In this document: piece by piece, positions 38,501 to 50,500 of the stretch | Layout of the letters: each line of letters opens with the position of its first letter | How positions within the stretch are numbered: position 1 is the first letter of the stretch | DNA from: Siderastrea siderea | Taxonomy: Eukaryota; Cnidaria; Anthozoa; Scleractinia; Rhizangiidae | Direction: 5' to 3' | DNA length: 64,000 nt | Assembly (NCBI GenBank): GCA_964030785.1 | Contig: OZ034968.1 | Location: forward strand, 73,702,427 to 73,766,426 | Program-made: the position numbers and the translations under genes | Notes under the pieces: model-generated | What the model was told of the DNA's origin: nothing | Database searches by the model: none | Seen by the model: the letters and a program-made list of their open reading frames with translations, nothing else

Positions 38501-41500
38501 TTCTGACTAAATTAATTAGCGGCATCACCCAAAGCACGTAACAGATGTTTTTGTATTAACGACTTCTTGTTTCGCTGTTCAGTTCAGAGCTAGTTTCAAA
38601 GGAAAGGCATCTTTTGTACAACACCTTAAGCCGGTTTTCTAACGAAAATAGGAAAAGAGAATCCTCACATCAAAAACGGCGGAAGTTTGGTGAAACGGCA
38701 TGGCAAGTTGTGATATCCTGTCAAGTTTCCTTGCAGTTTGCTTGAATTTTATCATGAACAAGGACCACAGCTCTCATCTGTGATACAGCAACATGAAGGT
38801 TAGAGGATTTTGTGTTAAAATCGGTTGTTTGCTGATCAAAACCTGCGGTAAACGTGAAGTTGTTTGTGTATGTGTACACTGAGTTAATTAGGCTGACTTT
38901 TCTGATCGCTTGAATCGACGCATTTTGTCCAACTTTAAAATTCTATAACATCGCGTCAATAAATTTCCCCAAAAAATCCTTTTAGGAGGCAAAAGAACAT
39001 CCCTTCTCCTCTTGAAATCCAGATTCTTGACGAACAATCTTCCTTACCACATACTTTTTTTAGGGGTTAAACTTGATATACTTTTTATCTAGTCAAAAGT
39101 ATGTCGGATAAATTTAATTAGAGCTCGTAAATAAATGAGCAGAAATTGCTGAAATTGCTTTTGACATATATTTAAACATCGTTCTACAAGGTTGGTTAAT
39201 TTTTATTGCTCTGGAGTGCTTCATTTTGTCACGCGAAGCCTTCAGATTTGCCTGCAATTTTGAGCTTCAAAAGCGGTCTTTTGAGCGAATTCCGTTAATA
39301 TCGAGTTTCTTGAAAACAAATCGATATTCAGCCAAACGAACTATGCAGTGATTTGTTTGACATTAAGGTCTACCTAACATAAGAATATGAGCGGAATTGA
39401 TTTTTGAGCTGTTGCCACGATATTTTGAAAATGTTTGATTTTTGGCAACATTTGCTCTTAAGTGTGACTCTGAGATCAACGAAAGGGCTACAAGCCGACT
39501 TTATCCACCAGCGATATAAATAAAGATATACCTTGATAAAGAAAAAAATTGGAAATTTGCTTTTTGGTTAATTTGCCTTTTATTTTACAGTTGTTTCAGT
39601 AAGCGTGACGCTGCAGTTAAATGTGTCCTGGGTTCAAGATCTGCTTAATAAGACCAGCGACTTTTTTAGTAACCTAACAGAGAGAATTGAAAGAAATGTG
39701 AGTTGATTTGTCTCTGAATGTAATAGTGCTATTACGCTGTTAAAGAAATGTAAAAACTAAAAAGAATAGTTTGATTTAATTCAACTTTTGTAATGGGTCG
39801 ACGCGTTGCATTAAGTGCCTTGTGTACATGGATATACATGATGCAGATATTCTCCCGCCTTTGTTTTTTTTTTTCTTTTTTGTAGGTTTACCTCCTGTAT
39901 GATTACCATTCCAAGTTACGAAGAGTTGTGTCCCATAAGTTCAGGTAAGAAGAAGTGACGCAAATTAACCGAAGTGCACGGTTTAAAAAGCTGGTGTTTT
40001 GACCATCAGGCCTTCGTCAGAGCCGGATAATGAGGCGCCTGTTGCGGGATGGGAGTTTGATCTAAGTTGTCTTAGTTGAACAGCTGGAACACCGGAAAAC
40101 AGGCAAGGAAGTGAGGGGGGGGGGGGGGGGGCAAAGGTGTAAGGGGATGGGGTAAACGTGTCCAGTTTAGAAAGACAAATCTCCGTTCCAAAAGTTAACA
40201 GTTTAAAAACTGCAAGCAAGAGTAAAATTTACTCAAAAAGGTCTGAAATTTCTCGATTACGTAACTAAAAGTAAAATGTACTGAACAAGGGTTTATTTTG
40301 CCTGATCTTTAGAAATGACAGTGGAAAGGTCACCGCAGAGATTGAAGTTACGTTTGGTCAGCATGTGGAAATGTCTGCCTTTACTTATTTGTATGAACTT
40401 CTGTACAACAACGGAACTCTGGGAAACCTTACAGTCTCCATCATTTCAGATAACAGTAGGTTAAATACTTACAGTGATGTCTATTGTTACTATTCGGGTG
40501 AGGTTAGTCACGTGATTATGAAGACTAAAACATCGAGAAATTCTGTACCAGCTCATTCCAGTCTCCTACCGAGGAGGGTCGCTCAGAATTGTAAATGGTT
40601 AAGTGTCTTCAGAAACTCTTATCGTCTGGTTGGTACGTAAGCTTATATATGATCTCGGTATACTTTGAACAATTGTAATTCCAACCGCCGTTTTACAGGT
40701 AGAATGCGGTTGGAATTACCATTGAAAACATAACCCCGATTTCAAGTCCAACACACTTGGCTACTAATCCTGCGCCTTTGCGTACGAATATTGACATGTT
40801 ATAAATCCTAATGCACCCATGTTTATAATCGTTAGAAGGTTTTATAATTTGGACTTAACAGCATTTCCTTTTCTGTATTACACAGTTCCTGGAAAGCCAC
40901 CAAGAAATCTGTCTGTTGACGTCACCAGTCCAACAAGCGTTTTGATTGGCTGGGAGACGTCGCCGCCTTTGCACGAGTCATCTATTCCAACTATAGCATT
41001 GCAGATATTTTACAAGCTTGAAGCAAATACAACGGCGGTAAAAAGCAAAGAAATGAACATAACAAGAGGATATTTTGTGCTGGATAATCTGGAGAAATTC
41101 GCATGGTACACAATCTGGGTAAAGAGTGTAACTTCCAGAGGTCTGGGGCCGGAAAGCGAGAGTTTCAGAATAAGAACGTTGGAGGAAGGTTTGTCAAAAA
41201 CACTTTTAAACTTAGAGCCTACCTATTAGATAGCAAAGAACATCGCATTCGGATATTATGTCTAACTTTATACATTTTCTTTCGTTGTCCTCTCGGTTTA
41301 GTTGTTTCTGTTAACGCAACTGTTCGGTTACTTAACGAAGAATGGAGTGATGGTCTCAAGAACACAACTTCAGAGCCCTTGGTGAATTTATCACGAAAAA
41401 TAGAATTTAATGTAAGTGTGATGATAATTCTGAGAATTTCTTTGGTTTTAATATTCTTTGATGATATGGTTTTTGGTCAAAGACTACGCAGTTTGTTGCC

Positions 41501-44500
41501 AGTCGTGGATATACTATATGAAGTAACATGGCCTAGGTAAAAGTTAAATTAAATTAAATTAAAGGTTTCGATGTCGGTGGCGCGCACGATTTACGAAGAC
41601 GTACATTCCGAGCACGTAACAGTAAAGAATAATAATATTAATTCTTATGAAGTTTTATCCAGGAAACAATGGTCACCTTAACTAACTAAGGTTAATGAAC
41701 GAAAAACGTTTCAAATAGAAATACAATAATCGTCAATCGTAACATGTATACTTGTAAAGAAGTTAATATAGACCAATATAAATTGCAACATACCAGGAGC
41801 CATAATCGGGGATGGAGACCGTAAGCGAGGGGTCCAAGCCGCCCCATCGAAAAAGACAAATGTGCTATTTTTAGAGAAACTTGCGCCACCCTCAACGTCA
41901 TAAACGTTCGTGGGTACACGCAAATTTGCGTACAACAAGGGCAAGCTGGTACCCTGCGAGCAGAGGCCCTTCGATCTTCCTAGATAAGTCGGGAAGAGGA
42001 AGGGACCTCTGCCAGCCGCCGCGACTTTCCCTGTTGAGCATGCGCTAAATTCAAATGTAACCGAGCCTTGTCGGCCTCGCTTCAATTGACATGTTTACTG
42101 AATGACAGCCGCGTCCACAACAAACTATTCTGACTTCGGCCGTATTGAGGAGGAAAGCTTTAATTAAACGGTAAGGCTGAGAATAATTCTGTTCGAATTT
42201 ATGTCACAGTTTGAAAACTTGTCAGCCTCGAAATATTTTTGCTGATCAAGAAACTGCGATTTGTCGACTGTCAACATGTTGTTACAGTCCAGTGATTTCC
42301 AATTAGCGAGTCACGGAAAGCTCGCATAGAAATCTTGGTCTTCGAGATATTTATTTTGTTTTGTCCCTCTTTTTGTCCCTGTCATTCAGAAGTATTTTCG
42401 TGTTGAGACTCTTTCGTCCTCAACATTCTCGGCTTTCATTCAACAAAACGCATTTGTGTCGAGTTTGTTTCGTATTTAAACTTCTCGGCCGTCATGCGGT
42501 AAATTATATTTTGTACTGAGACCGTTTCGTCTTCAAAATTACCGGCCGCCAGTCGGCAAATAATTGTTTCTCTTGCCGTTTGCTTGTCTCGCCGTTGACC
42601 AAGATAAATGTCATTTCGCCATAAAAATAAGCGTTAAAGTGCTCATTCGCGTAGCCCTTCGCATCGATTCCCGCTCAATCCAAAAGTAAAATTTTTTGGT
42701 CCGAAAGCAACCGCAACCCAGATTCTTTTGTTCCAGTTAGTAAATTAGCGATTTGCCATGGCCGGTTGGCAAACAGACAAAAGAATCTTTACCACACAGA
42801 AAATAAAGCAAGGCCTTCGACTGGTGTTGTGTGAGATTGCTTATTTCATGAGTATTCACTCTTCCCAGTGCACTTTTCACGGCTTTATCGAAGACATCTT
42901 TCGAAAGAAAAACGTCAGCTGGTGTGAACTTCACGAGCGCACCGAACGTACCGTGGGCGCGTATTTAGTCAGCAATTTCTAACAAGGCACATGCGCACTG
43001 AGCAAAAACGGGAAAAACAGGTTTCAAACCAGACTGACTCATCCGTTTCGGTGGATGAGCGGCAAATCAAAGAAAGTCGCGGCGGCTGGCAGAGGTCCCT
43101 TCCTCTTCCCGACTTATCTAGGGAGATCGAAGGGCCTCTGCTCGCAGGGTAGCAAGCTGGATATGACCAAGATGGTTATAATTATTTGATATCCAGTATG
43201 CCCAAGTACATAATTGTTTTTATTATTAAAAACGCAGTCACTTATTGCTATAAAATCAAGAAAGAGAAAAAAAAAGAGAGAGAAACTCCGAAAAAAAAGG
43301 GAACAAGAGTCGATCGCGATCACATGACTGACCGAAAAAGGCGCCAAAACCTTGCGAAGTGTTGCAGCGTTTCTTTGTGAAGCTCAATGAATCGATGAAA
43401 CTGCTCCGAAGTGAACGCACAAGATTTGGGAAAAATCTTCCAATTATGGGCTCTGAAATGTGGTACGTATTTGATTTTTCCTGAAAATTGTTGTAATCGT
43501 CGTTCAAAGCGGATTGAAGTTGTACGATCTCTCACCGTTATGGCTGCGGGAGTTCAAATGAACGAGTTTGTAATCGCTCCGTTTGCACAACGCTGACAAC
43601 GGATCCATCGTGTGTTTGTTTGATCGAACTGAAGACATAATTAATAATTAAACATGAACGATAATTTCTATGCAGTTTAGTGAAACAAGACTACGGAGGT
43701 AAGGAACATTAGAATTCACCATCTTACTTTCAAACCACAAAACGCAGTTGTTCTCAGTTTAGAGCCCGCGGACAGAATGGTAAAAACAACTCAAACAACT
43801 GGGAAAGCGATTCATCCGACTTGTGTCTAAATGTCTGGAGCTGCTCAAGGGAACGCAGATAGAGCCACAACGAGTACAGGTAAACCAGTGTCAATTTTGC
43901 GTTTTAGAGACAAAAAATGTCGCCTTTTCTGGTACTGAATTTTTTTCAATGCTTGTTGTTCAGACTGCTGCATGATTTTTGTACTGACTCGCCATAAAAA
44001 TTGTGACAAGTTTTATTAAATGCTTCTTTCCCATTTTACTGTGCTCTATTTTGTCTTGTCTCGATATTTCGGAGTCAAAGCCTTCGGTATAAAACCTACT
44101 GTTTGTGAAATTTTAAGAACAAGTGATTGACTTGACGATGAAAGAAATTGTAAACACAGCACTAAATGCTTAAGTTTCTATTTCTACAGTTTCCGGCTTT
44201 TCGTCCTAAGAAGTCAAGCCCTCTGAAACAACTTAGACCGGGTTGCTGGCGTTGAAACCCTTGCCCGTCCACTGCGCTATTCAGTACTAGGGCAGCATGA
44301 AGTTTAACTTCGTCTTTCTCCTTCTCATCGACGGAAGTAGTTTTTTTCTTGGTGTTTTTCCAGTTCTCTATTTTGTCGACGATTGATAACGCACCGCGAG
44401 AGCATTTGAATGAAAACAAAGTGCACTTTTCGCTATTCTTTGTCTTGTAAATAAACATTTCGGCCATTTCGGTAAAGGCGGGCATTATTTGAGAAAACAT

Positions 44501-47500
44501 ACGCTAAGAAATCTCGGCAAACGTTTTCTTTACTGATTCGGTATTTGAATCTATGTTACTATTTTTCTTGCAGTGGAAAAAGTGACAACGATTTATCAGT
44601 GCGTTACTTTTCTTCACAACGTGCTTGAACATTCATTTTACAGTCTTTGCGGCTGCCCTTCAATCTCTTTACGTCCTCAGAGGAAATACATTTTCGGAAT
44701 GTATTTTTCCTTTTCCTGCCTGATTCGCCTTCAACTGATTTTTTCGTAATTCGACGCCTTTTTTTCCCACAAAACGTTTCTTCCGTCTAACGGGGAAACC
44801 CTCGTCCAACATGTCCAACGCGTCTTCGCCACAGCATTTTTCTTAAATATTCTCACTGCTACCATCGAGATCACTTGTACAGTCCTCATATCCAGTCACT
44901 ATCCAGAAAGTTCTCTCCAAGGGCTTGCCTCAAATTAGGAAGTGACACTGATGTCAGAAATTGAATTCTTCATCTCCAACGAAGGTAATTTCCGACACCA
45001 TTTTGTTTGTTTTTCTTTGGGCGGAGTCCTCACAACACACACGCGCGTGTGTCACGCGCGATGGCGCAATTTTTTCTAAAAATAACACATTTGTCTTTTT
45101 CGATGGGGCCAACGCCACTACTGAAAATGCTACTTAGTTACGGTCTCCGTTCCCGATTATGGCTCCTGAACACACATCATACTTTTTTTCCAAGAAATAC
45201 CAACGCTACCCACGGATCAAAGTGGTCAATTTATTGAACATCTTAAATTTGTTTCTAGGTGGTACAGCTTTTCCTCAACGACACTCAGCTACGCAGTGTA
45301 GACATCCACTACATCAGGTAACCCGGGGGTATTGCCCGTTAGTAAGGGCGCTTACTTACAATGGCGGAGACTGAACTCGAACTTCAGCTTATAGGGGGAG
45401 CACTGTTTCATTAAAGGCGCTTTAAACCTCTTATCCACGCCAGGGCCTTCACGTTCCCATCTGTTTATTTTCCTTTTTCCTTGTTGCTCCTTTTTTTCTT
45501 AATATTTCTTTTTTTCACATGCTACAATATTTAAAACGATCAGCAAAAGGAGAAAGCTTTCATATTACATGATTAAGATGCATTTTCGTTATTTTAGGAA
45601 TGACAGTGGTAAAGTGGTTGCTGAGATGGAAATTATATTCGGTCAAAACGCAAAAATGGAATTGTTCATGACTCTATACCAGGCCCTGTACAGGAATGGT
45701 TCTCTTGGCGAATTTTCTGTGGAACCCATATGGGACAACAGTAAGTCTATCGCTATACAATTAAAAGTACAGTGGGACCTCTTTAATACAGACTCGAAAG
45801 AACAGAAATGGGTGTTGGCGTTATAAAGGTGTCTGTGTTACAGAATTAGAGTTTTGGTCTCTTTCGGACCAACAAACTGACTATAACAGAGAGATCTCCG
45901 TATTAAATTGTAAAGATGTCCGTAAAAAAAAGGTTCGACGGTACTGATTGAAAAAGGTAAATAAATCTACCACGCTCTTCCGCGATTTGAACTGCTAACA
46001 ATCACTTTCTAAACTCAAGTGCGAAGTTTCTTTTTTAATAATGATGACTTTCGCATCAGAGATTCCTAGGTTTGATGTAAATTAGACACTGACTGATACC
46101 AAGTTGACAATGCAGAACAATTCTGTCCACACTTTGTGTATTCCTTTCCTACGTGTTATTTCAATTCTTCAATACTTTCATTGCATATAAACATGAGCAA
46201 AAGTAGATTAGCGCGCAAGAAATTTTGACAATTGCATTCTAAAAATGAGACCTTACTTTGGACTGGACTTCAAAAACCTTCAAACAGTGGACCAGTTTTT
46301 AGAAGGGTTAAATGCCATCACGAGCAAAACGTGGCATCTTTAACATTTACTTAATCTTCGAGTTCCAGGAAAACCTCCGAGCAACATAACAGCACATGCC
46401 ACAAGTACAACTAGCATTCTAGTGGAGTGGAACACCGTGCAAAACTCGGATAATTCACTGCTCAGAGTTTTCTATATCACAGCCGGCCAACAAAATCAGA
46501 CTGTTGCGAAAACTGACGTCAATGCGTCTGAAAACAGTGTGGAGATTGGTAACCTGGAAAAATTCGTGAATTATACAATATGGATGAAGAGTGTTTCCAA
46601 GAGAGGCCTGGGCATAGCCAGCTATCCAGTTTACGTCAGGACACTTGAGGAAGGTGGGCTGTTCAGTACTTGTTTTTTTGTTTGTTTGTTTGTTTGTTTG
46701 TTTGTTTGTTTGTTTGTTTGTTTGTTTGTTTGATTGATTGTTTGTTTGTTTGTTTGTTTGTTTGTCAGTCCGGTCGGTCGGCTGGCTGGTTGGTTGGTTA
46801 GTTGATTGGTTGGTTAATAGTTGACCGTAGACTCTAAAACTATTCATCCACAAGATTGGTGAAGAAATGATGAGTTTTCTTACAGCTCTCTTTACTTTAA
46901 CAAATTGACATATTTATTGTTCTTTATTTCAATCAAGTTGTACCAGTGAACATGACCGTTCGTCTGAACAGCATGAAGTGGAACATCAATCTTTCCGATC
47001 CAGAGAGCAAAAACTTCAAGAAATTAACAATAAAAATTCAACAGAATGTAAGACTCTTATTCTTATTGGTTTCATGTATGCCATGTTTAACTCCTTAGAA
47101 AGGTATTTTTTTTACTACACATTGCAATATAATGCGTTTTAATGACGTTTGAGGTTTCTTGATGAAGGAAATTTGAGAAATAATTCCTTATTTGACGGAT
47201 TGGAATCGTTTCTGTCCCTGTGTAGGTGTATATAATGTATGGCCAGGAGACTAACTACATCAGGGATGTCCAATGTCATCGCTTCCGGTTAGTACTACAA
47301 CTTACAGATTATATTAGCTGCGTGCATCAAGGACCGTGTTGCCATTATGTCATCAGAAAGAGGGGTGGTCTATCTTCAAAGGGAAATATATAATAAGCAA
47401 GAGATTTGGCCGCGTTCTTCAACCTGTGAAAATAGTTATTTTGCGTCTGTCGTTTATATAACAACTTATTACGTCACCAATTCAGATTTTGCTTTAGGTT

Positions 47501-50500
47501 TCTTCCTTATAAGGCTTCTCCAGCTGGCGGGAAAAAATTTGTTTACTGAGCAGTTTAAGTGACAGTGTTTCTGTCTTATTGAGACTAACCTGTGATCTGA
47601 CCGAATTTTAGCATCGCTCTCATATTCTCTTACGGTGGATCTTTCGCTAAAATTGTTTTGCCTTTCCCGCCCGAACATTTCACAAAGCGAAACGAAAATA
47701 GAGCGTGACCGCAAGTTATATTACGTTATATTACGTAACTGTAAATGTGGTCTACCTACCCTGTATGATCGCTTTCTGATCGCTGCGTGTCAGCAACATT
47801 GAGATATTTCAATGACCGCGTAACATGGATACCCCTTCCGCTTATTTCGTGTAAAATTTCACGCTCTTATGAATATATCGTATTTTGTAAATTTGTACTG
47901 TACGTGAAAGTTGTCTTACAAATTGGCAGGCTTTTAAGTATTTAAAAATACTTTAAAGCGTTATGAGATCCTTATTGTGCCAACTGCTAATCAGGATGGT
48001 CCTTTGAATCAAGTCCTCCTCCCCTCCTCTTGTCCTTAGTTTTTTCTTTTTTTTTTCTTTTTTTTTCTTCTTTTTTTTTTTTGGTGTACGTTAACTGACC
48101 CAGTCCTTAATACACCTGAGCAGAATCAAATTTCGTATTCAGAAGCCGAATTCTTCTTCTCCCAAGTTCAGGACGCAGAACCTGCAGAAATGACACAACT
48201 AAAATTGAACCTTTTCCTGGTTTCAGCAATGGAAGTGTGTTGGCAGACATGACGATAGTATACGCTCAAAATGTTGGGCCACAACAGTTTGCTGTTGTTT
48301 ACAAAGCGCTGTATGAAGATGGACAACTTGGAAACTTGTCCGTGCAACCAATCAATGATAACGGTAGCTGAGTTTTCCTTTCTTTGGAACCTCCTTGAAA
48401 AGTTTCAATTATAAGTGGTTGTGGTTACCCAGCATAGCGTTGCCCCTTTGGCTAGTATTCGAGTTACAGATGGTCTTATGGGAAAAATTTCAAAGGCAAA
48501 AACCAAAGAAACAGGAGAAAATGATTAAAGGAAAGCATTATCTTGAACTGCAGATGAAACATTTTATCTGTGAAACACTACAGGAATGTTAAGCGAGTGG
48601 TCCTTCAATCGTAAAAAGAGATTGCCTACTCGAGAATTGTGTTTACAAGCTACATTTATAGATCGGTAGTATGAATGCCAACGCTAACAATACTAACATT
48701 TTTTAGTTTTATTTGTTTTCAGTTCCTGGAAAACCACCAACGAACGTCAGTGCCGAATCAAAAACATCCACGACAATTCAGGTCACGTGGCTTTGCGCAG
48801 ATTGTCACCAGCACAACTCAACCATTGGATTTCTTGTTTCTTATAAACTTGACAACAGTAACCACACTGTAGCTGCTGTTGTGAACAGGACTACAAGACA
48901 CTTCCTTACAAGTCGGCTAAAAAAGTTCCGAAACTACGCGATAAGTGTCTCTAGTGTAACAATAAGGGGAATCGGTTTGGCAAGTCAACAAGTGTCTGAA
49001 CGAACATTGGAAGACGGTAAGATTGCTATACAACGTTTTTCGTTCAGGATGAGTTTCTTTTCGGTAGAAATGGACACTTCCTCTCGCTCTTTACACACTA
49101 ACTAAGCTCATATCAGGTTATTAACATTAATGATTTTATCCTAGACAAATTGTTTTTATTCATTCCTGGAAACTACATATGTTAAAAAATGACATCTAAA
49201 GGAGATTCACACGGCACAAATTAGAGCAGAATTTGGTGTCTGTCTTCTAGACACGTCAGTTAAAACATATTACACAGAAAGTCAAACGTTTAAAACTGCA
49301 AGTAGAAATAATTTCACAACCTTGAATTTCAGTGCCAAGTCACGCTCCAGTAAACCTGCACGCACACAATACAAGTTCGACCACCCTTTTAGTAGCCTGG
49401 CAACCACCTCCTAGTGATCACGTGAACGGCATTTTGTTGGGTTACAAAGTGACGTACAGGAAACATGGAGAGATGCACGGCAACAGTCACAACATCAACA
49501 CAACGCAGAATTTCACCATTCTAAGTGGACTGGAGAAGTTCACAGCTTATGAGGTGAATGTTTCGGCATTCACTCGCGTAGGGAATGGCCCAGGAGCCAA
49601 CCTAACTGTGTCTACAGATCAGGATGGTGAGAAAAACGTTTTAATGATCTTGCATTAAAATCCTGCGATTATAAAAGATTTAGATCCATAATCAGCAGTT
49701 ATTCTAGTCTGCTTAGTCTGGGTAAGCCATAAAAAGCAATTTATTGTTTTCTAATTTCTAGTACCCAGTCTTCCACCAGCCAACATCCGAGCATACAACG
49801 TCAGCTCAACAAGTTTGATGGTAACGTGGAATCCTGTCCCGGAAGTATTCACTCACGGGATTGTCCTTGGGTACCTAGTGCTATACAAAAGAAAGAAAAA
49901 TGCAAACAACAGCTACGTCAATGTAACAAGCCTGGTTACCTCAGTGGAACTGAGCAATCTTGACAAGTTTACGATTTATGTAGTCAAAGTGTTGGCGTTT
50001 ACAGTCAAAGGGAATGGGGCGATGTCAAATGAAACTCTTGTAAGAACAGATGAAGACGGTAAGTAACCTATCTCACAAATTAAACGTACCAGCAAGAATA
50101 TTTTTGATGCCCCTACCAAGTAATAGATAGTTATTTTGACATCACAATTGCAATTCCTCTTTCGAACATGACCTCATAATCTATTTTCCCTTGTATTAAC
50201 TTCACAGCTAACCATACTGGAAACCATTGACTTGGATAGTAAATAATAAATTAAAGGCAGTACTATATTAAAGTCAGTAAACAAAGACAAGTAGCATCCA
50301 GCATCATCAGCTTGAAGCTTCCAACTGTTTTTACGAGTCCTCGAAGAAAAATATACTAGCCAGCCCAAAGGTTTTCAGTTGTCTCCGACGACTCTTTTGA
50401 CCCAAGCGCAAACGTTTGCATTTTATCTCTTACTTATTGTCCTTGTGTATATTTTGCTTTACAGTACCCAGTCTCCCACCGACTCGACTTACCGCTCACA

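Larger units (their letters stand above)
41794..45168. mobile_element. 3.4-kb outer TIR element in the SEA-3 intron
   Basis: The left end CAGGAGCCATAATCGGG, followed by a GGAGACCGTAA block and CCCCATCGAAAAAGACAAAT, is complemented at the right (45064-45168: ATTTGTCTTTTTCGATGGGG, then CCCGATTATGGCTCCTG). The arms are about 100 bp with gaps. Flanking AACATAC (left) and AACACAC (right) may be a decayed target duplication. A second element is nested inside at 41950-43151. Confidence 0.65.

Noticed and set aside
42758..42982. Plus-strand ORF inside the MULE-like element
   Set aside because: It is the antisense of the RecQ fragment; only the minus-strand frame has family motifs.
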